Source: Takakia lepidozioides
Lineage: Eukaryota > Streptophyta > Takakiopsida > Takakiales > Takakiaceae
DNA length: 60,000 bases
Direction of reading: 5' to 3'
NCBI GenBank assembly: GCA_030704615.1
Contig: CM060734.1
Location: forward strand, 28,786,042 to 28,846,041
Positions 23,555 through 34,200 of this stretch are shown piece by piece (position 1 is the stretch's first letter; the number at the start of each line of letters is the position of its first letter). A program made the position numbers and the translations under genes. The notes beneath the pieces are model-generated. The model saw only the letters and a list, made by a program, of their open reading frames with translations, was not told where the DNA came from and made no database searches.

Positions 23555-24538
23555 CTACATATTTTTATTTACAAAGTCATTGAATATTTTGTCATCCCCT
23601 TCATCTAATATATAGAAACCGTTTTTGGGCTTATAACTCAAGTGTGCTAATGAAATGACACTTTCAATATCTACTCGGTTGGAATCATTCAAGTCATATC
23701 TATATGTACGCACCTTAGTCTCAAGAGGTTTGTACCACCTCAACACTAAGTGTAAACCACTAGGTCTTTTCGTCAAATCAAAACCTAATTTGTATTCCAC
23801 CCATTTGGGCTTCTCTTTGGATGGATTGACATTTCTTGTCATCTTCTGAACTCGACCCAACCAAAATTTTCCACCATCTTCACCATACTATACTGCACAA
23901 TCAGATCTAATGCCAAAAAGTTCACCATTATTTTGTGGAATAATCTTTTTGCTAAAGTACACTCCTTGTTTGACTCGAGTGAGCCTATCCTTTGATAACG
24001 TCGGATTGCCATTCAATTGACTCACCAATGTCGATTTGAAAATAAATCGATCATCAAATTCAACGATAGGTGAAATACCCACAACTCGGCTTCCACCCTG
24101 TTGCTCATCAACCACAACATCTAGCTCATGCCGAATTTCACTCTCAGCAACTCGAATATCAACTTCTGCGCCATCCACTATAGTCTCATCCATGGAACCT
24201 TCCCCACAAATCTCCAAATTAGTATCATCATCTGAAATCTCCAAATCAGCATCATCACATACTTCCAAATCAGTTTCAGATCTGTCCAAGTCGGTCCTTT
24301 TGACATTTTGGCTTGCTCTCTTCAATTTTTGTGTATCATGCAACCAAGGTTTTGACCACCACCCTCTCAACTCCTTTTCTTTTTTCGGTTGCATTCCCAA
24401 ATGCTTACACAGATTTTGGGCGTCTTCTAGTCCTTGTTGCAAAAAACCAATGAGTGCTGCATCAGTAGAGATGGCTCCATAATCTCGAAAATCTACAGCC
24501 TTCTCCAATGTTACTCTAGACCCACTTAAGCTGCAGTC
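23555..24538 (-). pseudogene. Probable 3' exon of the P-like transposase gene, in inverted orientation
   Basis: On the minus strand a frame runs from an acceptor-like CTGCAG at about 24538 down to 23555, broken by one TAG at 23888-23890 where the surrounding frame continues unbroken (YGEDGGKFWLGRVQKMTRN). It contains GFLQQGLEDAQNLCKHLGMQ, WWSKPWLHD, an acidic middle and STLVSQLNGNPTLSKDRLTR. The upstream gene on the plus strand ends after 19727 with two bases of a codon left over. This exon begins with one leftover base, so the phases fit and give an uninterrupted frame. It may be the missing C-terminal part moved by an inversion, or part of a second element copy. Confidence 0.45.
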
Positions 24539-24801
24539 TGGGATTCAAATCTTAGTACTATGTAGGAGGTCACCCTGATATTGAGGGAATGGGAACGGGA
24601 TTACATCCAAGTTGAAGCTCTTCACAAGGATGTGCCCTAGGCTAGGGCCAAGTTATACAGGGTAGTGCAAAAAACAAAACTGTTGGAGTTCACTTTCTTG
24701 AAAATACTGTCATACCATGTGAGCATGCACTAAATTTTTGTCAAGCCTTCAGCGGACAAATCTGCAAAATAAAGCAAAGGGGGAGAGAGCTGGTCACACA
24801 C

Positions 24802-25805
24802 CTTCATCAGCTTGGTACTTATTTTTATCATCAGCTGCAAATGCCAGTAAGTTATACTTAGGATTCCATTCCACACTGTTCATGGCTGCATGGCATGGTA
24901 TTTGGTGAACTGAATGGCCGCTTTCCACCTCCGACTGCATGGAGTAAACAATCAGTTCAAATTCAGTAGAAGACAAGAATTGTGTATCATAGCTAACCAC
25001 CAACAACGTAAAAACAAATAGAAAATTTTGATTATTTGAGGCCCTTAGCCAGAACATGGCAGTTGCTTCCAGGAGGACCTTACAGAAATCATGGGCACAT
25101 CCGGGGCGAACCTTATGGATTCATAAGGTTCCTCTTAACAAAACTTTAATCTAACTGTTCTTCATGCAGTGAAAGGCTTTGACCGACAGTCCTGTCTTGA
25201 GACACCTGAGCCCTTGCACTACTGGTCCAGTGAAGGACCTTGGGTTGAAGGTTAGCTAACCACATATTCAGATGGAAAGTGTCAAGTTTGTCTATACACC
25301 ACCGAGTAAATGGTTACAATCTGAGTGAGGAGCCGTTCAATACAGTTACATGTTGGATGACATCCAACACCCAACTGTGATCAGGTGTCACGAATTGCAA
25401 AGAATATGTAACTTCATGAAAATTGGCTTCCAGCAACAATTCATGACAAAGATAGACCTCATAACAGGCCCTGGAGTATAGTGGGACTACTACAGGTTCC
25501 CAGAATCATGAGCTTCACAATAACACCAAGCAAGCAAACTGACAGTGAATTCACATGACTCGCATTGATTTCAGGTGTCATAAGACTGCCTGACAAGAAC
25601 AGGCTCCCAATATTTCTTGATCCCTTGCAAGATTCAATATGACATAGGTTTGCAGACTGCTACCTCTATGTATCAAGCACACCTACCTACATCTGATTGA
25701 CTTTAAGGTTCAGACATATCACTCACAATATCAATAAACAAATCTTCACTGGCAGAAGCAATATACCCGCCATCGTGGTTGAAGCTGACAGTTCGAACAC
25801 GCCAT
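24802..25805 (-). pseudogene. TEX1: TEX1/THO3 (THO complex WD40 subunit), C-terminal fragment
   Basis: TEX1 is the WD40 subunit of the THO/TREX mRNA export complex. Two minus-strand exons are clear. The first, 25805-25727, follows a TTGTAG acceptor, reads WRVRTVSFNHDGGYIASASE and then DLFIDI, and ends at a GTGAGT donor. The second, 24934-24802, follows a CATGCAG acceptor, reads SEVESGHSVHQIPCHAAMNS and then VEWNPKYNLLAFAADDK up to QADEG, and ends at GTGTGT. These match the last WD repeats of the family. Earlier WD repeats are not found upstream, where a Copia element begins at 26262, and no clear last exon (the family end FRIFGFE) is present. It is therefore a fragment, or a gene whose 5' half lies beyond the element. 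Confidence 0.75.
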
Positions 25806-26261
25806 CTACAATAACCCCAATCCCCAATGAGGTCACTTTAGACCAAGGTTACCACGTACACTGTCAATGGAAGGCTATCATACGCATCAGATAAACCCCC
25901 CGTTCTCAATTCATCATGTACAATAGAAGATGGTTGACCTAACCTTTCGATCAATTTTCCAAGCTGGCAGGTCTTGAGATAAGACCAAGTGATGACATTA
26001 TGGTTTTTCAATTTTCATTTGGCTAACACTGAGAACATTATACCAAGCTGCCTTTTTCTTCTTTTGGTCTGAGCTTCGAAGATGTATGATAGTTTGCATT
26101 CATGAGAGTCTTCAATGGATGAGACTGACATTCACCACCTGAGCTCACAGAGATCAACGAAAAAGTACAACTGAGCCATGAGAGCACATGGTAAAGCCAT
26201 ACTCAAGCTTGGTGAACGTGCGTACACACAGCATCTCTGAAACATCCCACAAACTCACTAG

Positions 26262-26490
26262 TATTGATCTTCTAGAATTACTCACCACACAGGTTCCGTT
26301 CACCTCCATTAAACTGGGTTAAATACATTCTAAGTCCCGTTGCAGGGACAAGCGTTAGGCTACTACTAGTAATCATATTACGTTAAGCTCTGTACATTCT
26401 AACAAGACTAACTGGCTAAGTGTAACTGCCTTGACTCCTACGAACCTACTCAGGAGTGATACGTAGATTACACCATATCTGGTGTCAACA
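26262..26490 (-). repeat. 3' LTR of the deleted Copia element
   Basis: 229 bp, matching 27954-28182 with about six substitutions. ACTAG precedes it. Confidence 0.9.
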
Positions 26491-26810
26491 CCCCCCTTGC
26501 ACTCCTGAAGTGGGTTCCAAAAACTTTGTCTCCCTGAGGGAGACATACGCTGCAGAGATATCTCACCTCAACTTAGTTCTTAATGAGCCGCTTAGTCCAA
26601 TCTTCAACCTAATCTGGTGTGTGGGGAATTCTAATCACCGCAAGTGCAGAGTGTGAGGAACTATAGATCCTAGCCTGGAATATTATGCTACTATAGCTCT
26701 AGAATTCTGGGACCGCTAATCTACTTGTATTTGTCTCATTTATAAACGTGTTTTTTCTATTGCATCAAACCTACTCCTTTGTGATCATCCCAATCATCTT
26801 TCGCAATTCC

Positions 26811-27281
26811 TCAAACAAGTGGCTTTGTAAGTATGTCGGCTTGCTGCATCTGTGTAGGTAGAGAGAGAGAGAGAGAGAGAGAGAAAAGACTCCGGCCAAA
26901 GCCGGCGTAACTAAGAGCCACTTCGCCACTAGTGGGGATCAGTGGTAATCCCGTGGCCAGTTTGTTAACAGCTAGGAACCGGAGAGTGTGATTATTCAGA
27001 TGCCCAAGGCGTCTATGCCACAAGATTGTGGTGGCCGGTGACTCGATCGTGTACAGTGGAAATGTGCATTTATCCATAATGAAACGGTATAGCCCACTAG
27101 CATCTAAGACTCCTCTTCCTACAATCTTGTTCTGATCCTTGACAATCAGACATTGTTTGTCATCAAAGACTAAAATATAACCCTGCTTGGTGAAGGAGCG
27201 GACAGACACAGGATTTCGAGTGACTCCAGGTACGTAGAGAACTTCGTGAATCTTTATTTCTCCATTGTTAGAAAGATCCAC
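26811..27281 (-). pseudogene. Copia pol fragment (protease-integrase junction fused to RNase H end)
   Basis: The frame contains EVLYVPGVTRNPVSVRSF, the pre-integrase motif LWHRRLGHLNNHTLRFL, and then, after a (GA)n tract at 26860-26884, QQADILTKPLV, which belongs to the far end of RNase H. The whole integrase core and reverse transcriptase are therefore deleted between these parts. Non-functional. Confidence 0.8.
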
Positions 27282-27412
27282 AATGCCTGTTTAATGACAG
27301 GGAGACTTTCTCCACTAGCGGTAGAAACTTGACCTTGAGCATGGCCTATGTTATCAAACATCCTAGCATCTCTAGTTCATCTTTCTCCATCTCCATCAAG
27401 TTCAGCTGCACG

Positions 27413-27766
27413 TCAAAGAGGTCGACTGCTGCATCCACGTTGCCCAGGTAAGAGTTCTCCCCCTTCTACTTCAAGCAGGTTTGCCTGAAACGCGGGCTGG
27501 CGATTTCCTCCATTTGCCCGGTTGCGACGTTCCCGCGCACGTTTCACCAATTCTTGTGCGAGGTCGTAGCAGTTCCGCATCAAGTGACCATTCTTGCCGC
27601 ACCAGTTGCACGGTCCCACGGTTCTCCCTCCTTGTCCTCCAGATGTGCACCATGTGTCATAGCTATTGTTGAACTGTGGAGTGCGATTGCTCAGTGATGC
27701 ATTACTGAACGACAAAGCTAACGCCTTTTCCTTGACTACAGAGCTCTGACCCTGTCGAAACTTCAT
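27413..27766 (-). pseudogene. Copia gag fragment with zinc knuckle
   Basis: A CCHC zinc knuckle, CNWCGKNGHLMRNC (CX2CX4HX4C), is typical of Copia Gag. It is preceded by a Ser/Asn-rich linker and followed by a basic region. The capsid part is not recognisable. Confidence 0.75.
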
Positions 27767-27953
27767 GCGAGCCTCAGCCTGGTCTTTACTTCACGAAATT
27801 AACAACAGTGATGGAACAAAGCTCACATCCTCTCACATCAATACTCTCAACTACTCTCGGAGCAAGGCTCACGGAGTGATCTTAACTACGACGTACTCTC
27901 ACATAACTCCAAGAGCAAAGCTCACTGTGAACAACCTCGCTACTCTGATACCA

Positions 27954-28182
27954 TACTGATCTTCTACAATTACTCACCACACAGGTTCCGTTCACCTCCA
28001 TTAAACTGGGTTAAATACATTCCAAGTCCCGTTGCAGGGACAAGCGTTAGGCTACTACTAGTAATCATATTATGTTAAGCTCTGTACATTCTAACAAGAC
28101 TAACTGGCTAAGTGTAACTGCCTTGACTCCTTCGAACCTGCTCAGGAGTGATACGTAGATTACACCATATCTGGTGTCAACA
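27954..28182 (-). repeat. 5' LTR of the deleted Copia element
   Basis: 229 bp. It is followed on the element strand by the initiator-Met primer binding site, and ACTAG flanks its outer side. Confidence 0.9.
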
Positions 28183-28189
28183 ACTAGCG

Positions 28190-30780
28190 TATCCGCCCCT
28201 GTATGCAAAGAGGTACATTCTTGTGAGAGATTCATAACCCAGTAGAGAAAAATCCTTCCCATGGTTCTCACACATCAAACTCATCTGAGGACTAGAATGG
28301 AGAGTTGTCTGTATCGTATATTATGATAGGCACTAACACAATACCCAAATTTCACGTGATAGACAATGGGTCTGAAGAGGCATGTACCAAGAATTTTGTT
28401 CACCCGGAGATCAGTTTGATTCCCAGTCACAGATTTCACACTCCATTTTATAGCACAGCAATAACACCTCAGCACCTCAATCTATGAGCAAAGTCATGTG
28501 TTCTCTCATAGGTACATGAGAGATTCATGACTCAGTAGAGAAATATCTTTTACATGGTTCTCACAGAGCACACCCAACCCAAATCCCTTATTTGAGTGGT
28601 GGCAAACACTAAAGAGAGAAGAAGATGGTGAGAATCATGAATGGTGTCCATGAGATCTTGTGTTTAATCCCTATTAGATGCCACATGTGTTAATTATGAA
28701 ATATTTTGTGAACTCGTTCTTCTACAGTGAAATTTTTTCCAAGTCCTTATTTCTTCTATGCCGCGCGAGCGTGGCGGACCTCCAGAGTGCACCCGGCGGA
28801 TGGGCGCCCCAGCCTCCACGGACTATCTAAAATGGATTGTCCACCCACCAATGGACCGGGTGGGTGGAACGGACTGTCCACAGCGGACCGTCGAGTGGCC
28901 TGTTCAGAGGACCTGATGGGCATGCTTGGGTTATGACGTAACTCCATTGGCCCGTACTGGCGGGCCCACGGTCGCATCGACCAGATGTTAGGATCATTAC
29001 GTGCATTGGAAAGGGGTGACACTCTAGTCAATCTTCATTTGCAAATGGCTTGTACATTATATGTGTCTAGTTTATTGATGTTAATCAGACACCAAAAAAG
29101 AACTTGGATGGGATGATTCGAAAGTTGCAACTCTAGGACATGTAGTTGAATTGCAAAGCCCTTTGAGGAAATGTTTGCATTTTATTGACATGGCTATTGT
29201 TTGAAAATCATCGACAAACCTGGTTTCAAATTTGTGCTCTGCAATGTCAGTTCTGAACAGATGCAGCACAGACTTGATGAATACATCAAGTATGGCGTTT
29301 CATCGATAAAAAATCGAATATGTCTCATAATTCAAAATTTATTTGAGCGCGCACAGATGTGGTCAAAACACAAAATACGAAGACAATTTGATGGTTTATA
29401 TGTTATAAAAAATACTTGAATAGGGTATTATTAATTGTAATGGTACTAATTTATATAGTTATTTTAGGGATTTTTATAATTTCAAAATATATATATATAT
29501 ATATATATATGGGTATTTTTTATTGGATGATGAACGCACGTTATATGTTAATTTATGAGCACTGCACCCCCAAGTCCTAGGATCTAACACTAGTTGCATA
29601 TCATCATGGTGAATAGAGGAATCTATTTTTATCCACAATGAACATGAAAAAATTCATCTTTTTTATTTCATAAATTGTTCAATTAAAAAAAAGATGTTCC
29701 TTGAGGTAAGTTGGAGAAGACACATCAATGGAAGTAGTTTTCAGCAAAGGAGAGGAGGTGACACTTGAGGAAAGCACAACATATGCTTAGTGATTTTGAC
29801 ACATGCCCATAGTCTCTTCTTTAGAATGAAGATCAGGAGCCAACAAATTTAGCATGTGTACATACTAGGGTAAATGATCATATCACTACCAAGTTAACAC
29901 TTTCAATGTGTAATTATACAGGTAAATGATGATTTTTGTTTTTTTTTTCATATATGGCTAGATTAGGCAATGTAGGATAGAAGACCCTGTCATGGCCAAA
30001 GACCCTATAATTGCCATGCCAAAGTACCCTATCTAGGCCATTTTTGGGCCTATATGAATTAACTTATAGACCCCATTACAGCCACAAGTACACCCATAAA
30101 AGCCACCCTCATCAAGGTCACCATGATGCTGCAACTTGTGTCTACCAAGTTAATGTCAATTAAGCACTACATATATTAGCAGACCAGTTCTGACCAAGAC
30201 ATATGCAAATATTGGCTTAACCAATGATTTACAATTTATCTCTAATAAAAATAAGATCTTCTAGGACTATGACAACCACCATACATTAATTACACCTGAA
30301 AGATAAGAACGAATCAATTTGAGATGGCCACCATGCATAAATGCAACCTAAAATTTGAAATTTTAATAGTTGCCTCCTCCACGAGCTTGAAGCGTTGCCG
30401 CTCAATTTGTGGTCCCTTCATCTGGGTAGGCTGAGTAGTTCTCACATCTTCTTCATTCCCTCCCTTATCTCTCTCTTCCTTGCAACACCAACCTAACTTG
30501 TCTTTTGTTTCTAGAGCAGTTCAGTCTTGGCAGAGTTTTCTGGCATTGATAAGCTGTTCTTTCTTGCTTATGGTAATTTCTATTTGGAAGAGTTTCATGT
30601 TTGTAAAATATGAATGCTTCACATTTTAGCAATGATTTAGATCTCATTATCAAGATTGTAGTAGCAATCTAGTATTTAAGTTCAATGAAAAATGGGAGAG
30701 TGGAATGCCACATGGTAATTCTAGTGAGGGTATAAGCAAACCACTCCATGCAGATTTGTTTTTTACATTCTACAAGTTGA
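28190..30780. other. Intergenic, with LTR-like remnant and AT microsatellite
   Basis: 28750-29010 is GC-rich. It shares the CCCGTACTGGCGGGCCC block with 9.65 kb and carries several GGACYGTCC-like words, so it is probably an LTR remnant. An (AT)12 run lies at 29487-29510. The remainder is AT-rich with only short unsupported frames. Confidence 0.4.
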
Positions 30781-30792
30781 GTATTTATCATT

Positions 30793-31079
30793 TCGCCATG
30801 AAAACCTGTATGTGCCTGCTTATACCCAGAATGAACACACTGAGGGCATTATTGTCTGAGATTCATTTCGCCATGAAAACCTGTATGCGACTGCTTATAA
30901 TACCCGAAATGAACACACTGAGGACACTGTTGTCTGAGATTCATTTCGCCATGAAAACCTATATGCACCTGTTTATACCCAAAATGAACACATTGAGGGC
31001 ACTGTTGTCTGAGATTCATTTCGCCATGAAAACCTATATGCGTCTGTTTATACCCAAAATGAACACACTGATGTCTGAT
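30793..31079. repeat. 75-bp minisatellite, four units
   Basis: TTCGCCATGAAAACC begins each unit near 30793, 30867, 30945 and 31020. Units run 75-78 bp and contain AATGAACACA and TGTTGTCTGAGATTCA. A decayed fifth unit may follow to about 31135. Open frames here follow from the period being a multiple of three. Confidence 0.9.
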
Positions 31080-31249
31080 ACTAGAGCTTCCCGAAAACTG
31101 TATATGCCTGCACACACCCTAGATGAAAGCATTTCGAACTGTATGCACATGTGCATATACTAAATGGTCAACCCCAGTTTTCTTTGACATATTCATTCCA
31201 AACCCTATGCGCCATGTTCCACAACCTGCAGTGGCTGCACTTGATAGTT

Positions 31250-34200
31250 CTACTGAGGCTTCGGGACAGATTGTGGGATCCAAACACGAGGATCAAGATA
31301 TCTTCCATACCAAGCCCAATAGGCGTGGTCGCGACCAATAGGCTTATGAGAACACTTGGCAGGGTTCTCGCTGATGTAATCTACGACTGTTGAAGCTGCA
31401 GTCATCTTCAATATATATGGCCACACTATTTTTGTCATATCATCCTGGTCAACCAAGCCCTTTGGTGATGGCTTGAATGAAATAGAGAAGAATCCAGTAT
31501 TTGGTGGGTTTCGGAGGCCCTTTGAGGGCTCATCATCGACAATGAGTATTTGTCCTTGCGTTGCAAAGGGTGTACCAGGGTACTTCAAGGCAAGAACAGT
31601 GTAAATATCCTTCACAAGATATTTCATCCCAGGCATGATGTAACCGGTAGTGTCTTTGCAATCCTCAGCTGACCAGATGAAGCAAAACTTCTTTGCAATT
31701 TTCATGGGAACTAAGCACTCCAGCATCCTACAAAGAACAGCTCTTTCAGCACATGACCAAATTGCCACGTGAAAATGCGTCAACGCAAGGTTGAGAAACT
31801 CCAAGACTCTGGGCCGGGGAACCACAAAAGGTCTGTCGGGAACATGAACTATAACTTTCCTGAAACGAAATCTCTCCTTAAACAATTCACCGCCGGTTGG
31901 AGGTGGCTGGTAGCAGAGGAGTCCGTTGAAACTCAATATTAACAACATCCGTTTCCTCTTCCCCGGTGTGGCAGATGAAGGTTGATGGACGAAGCCATCG
32001 TGCGCAATTTAAGGAAATTCATTTCAGTGTTTACGCCGTCAGAAACAACACGATGTAGTCTTTATTAGTTTCACAGTGACATCTACGTTTGCCGAGACAT
32101 AAATGTCCCGGGAACGGACTATTTTAAAGGATCTAGAGTAGACAATATATCGAAGAGGAGAAATCATGAAAAGAGGAACGTCGGCTATCAAGTAGAGGTC
32201 GGGAGGCGTATTCAAGAAGTTATGCGGCTCCATCCCCGCCTGTGTAAAAATGACGGAGTTAGTTTGGGACCGCAAAACAAACTGCAACCGAAAGTGGAGA
32301 AATGGTTTTGAAATTTACCATTGAATGTCTCGCAGAAGAACAGTGGATTCCTGCGGGCTTGGATTGACGAGGCGCCACAACATCTGAGGAAGTCCTCATG
32401 TGTTTGGAGTCCGTTTTTTTTTTCTTGTCAACTTTTTGTCCGTTGGAAAGATTTCCTGCAGAGGAAGGAAATGGCTCGGGGGTTCTTTTTCGCCTCTTTG
32501 GTGCAAAACATTGTGCCACCAGTTCAGGGTCAGGCTGTGTCGATGTAGGAGATGTTTTGCCATTGAACGACATGGGGAGTAGAGGGGCAACAACAGGCAG
32601 GCACAGGAAATTGTTGCTTGAGCACTCGACATCCTGGATGGAATGAAAATGCAACGAAGGAATAATTTACCTCGGAACTGCATTCCAATGCAGACGTCGT
32701 TTGACAGGAAGGTCATAATCTGCAGATTTTCTGACCTGGAGTGACAGATGAACATCAGACCCCAAACTAAGTAAAACTAGGAGAATGAGCAAGGAGCGAG
32801 AAATGAGTTTAAGTCACCTGACTCCTGCAGATTTGGGCTGTCCAACCCTCGTGCTGGGAAGATATGCGAGGAAGAGACGGAACAAGGTGCAGCGGAGCCG
32901 TAGCCAAGTCGTCGATGGTTTCCCTTCGGATTGGAGAGACCAGACCTTGCGTATTGAACGGAGAGGGTGAGGAATGTTGGGTAAGGTCGATTAAGTTTCC
33001 GGCATATTTTTGTTCTTCAACTGCACCTTGGGCTTTAGACCCAGGAGGACCCAAGTGGAGAAGAGTGTCGGCCGCTTCTTGAGAGGCAAATAGTATGACC
33101 AAGGATCCACCCTCAATTTGAGAACCATCCTGAACCATCGGAAATCCTTCAATACTCCGACGCACTGCTGATCCGGAGGTTTCCCTTAGGGGACCTGAGG
33201 AATGGTTGACATCGTCAACATCTCCTTGAACCTGCTAAAGAGACATAATCATCAATCCGGGAGTGCAGGAATGTGAACCTCCACTGAACAGTGGAGGTTA
33301 CTAGATATAGTCATGTCCCCATATAAAGTCATGTATGCTCTGGGATTGGGATGGCCCCGAATGTGCGTCGAAAAATTCAACATCAAATGAGTGAAAATGA
33401 GAGTACCATATCTAATCCGTGTGTGATTACAAGGCAATGAAAATCAGACACCATGAAGATATTCAATAGCTCGAGAGAGAGGGGATTGCTCAATAATATC
33501 TTTATTTTGAAGCATCATATCTGAGACTCTTAAAACCGTTGTCAACTTGTCCTCAATATAATCCAAGAGTGGCCTAAACTTGGGATCACTTAAAACATTT
33601 GAAAAAAGACTCAACCCTATCCATCAGTCTCTACGGTCTGGAACGGTTTGAGAACAAGACATGAATCGGGCGGGTTCAATACACACTTCATGGCGGTGTC
33701 GTCAATGAGCAGAATGTTACTCTTGGTGTACTGTCCACCAAATCTCTGCCAGACCTTCATCAGTGGCTTCAAAAACAAATGAGGAGGGTCCAATCTGGAT
33801 TTAACTTGAGGGTGAACCGAAGTAGGACAGAAAATACAATCCTCTTGAGACATAACGAAGGCCAGTTGAGGGAGACCACGAAGTAAAAAATCCAGGATGG
33901 GCTGCAAGTTCTTATACATCATAGAGCTCCAAATCCCTAACCGGAAGTGTTTCTGCACCTCTGTCCACACTTCGCGATATTTCTCCCGTCTAAAGACAAG
34001 TCGGAATCTGACAAGAGCTGGTATTCTGTAGTCTGTTTCTGAAAACCGGGGGACATTGTAGCTCTTTTGGTGCTTCAAGATTTTGCACAAGACTCCATTC
34101 ATGTCAAAAATTATCAAACGCAACCCTTGCGCAGGTGGAGAAACAGGTGCTCCAATTTGCCAGAGAGTCATTCATACTTAAGATGATAAAAAGGGAACAA

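Larger units (their letters stand above)
26262..28182 (-). mobile_element. Internally deleted Ty1/Copia element with paired LTRs
   Basis: Two 229-bp LTRs (26262-26490 and 27954-28182) differ at about 6 positions by eye (roughly 2.6%). The element is flanked by a 5-bp target duplication, ACTAG at 26257-26261 and 28183-28187. Directly inside the right LTR, ACTCTGATACCA (27942-27953) is the complement of the initiator-Met tRNA 3' end, so transcription runs on the minus strand. A GGGGGG tract on that strand beside the left LTR is the polypurine tract. The interior keeps only part of gag and pol. The LTR ends are TG...TA rather than TG...CA if the target duplication is read correctly. Confidence 0.9.

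Noticed and set aside
30705-31163. 152-codon frame with repeated FAMKTYMRLFIPKMNTL segments
   Set aside because: It lies on the 75-bp minisatellite, whose period keeps the frame open.
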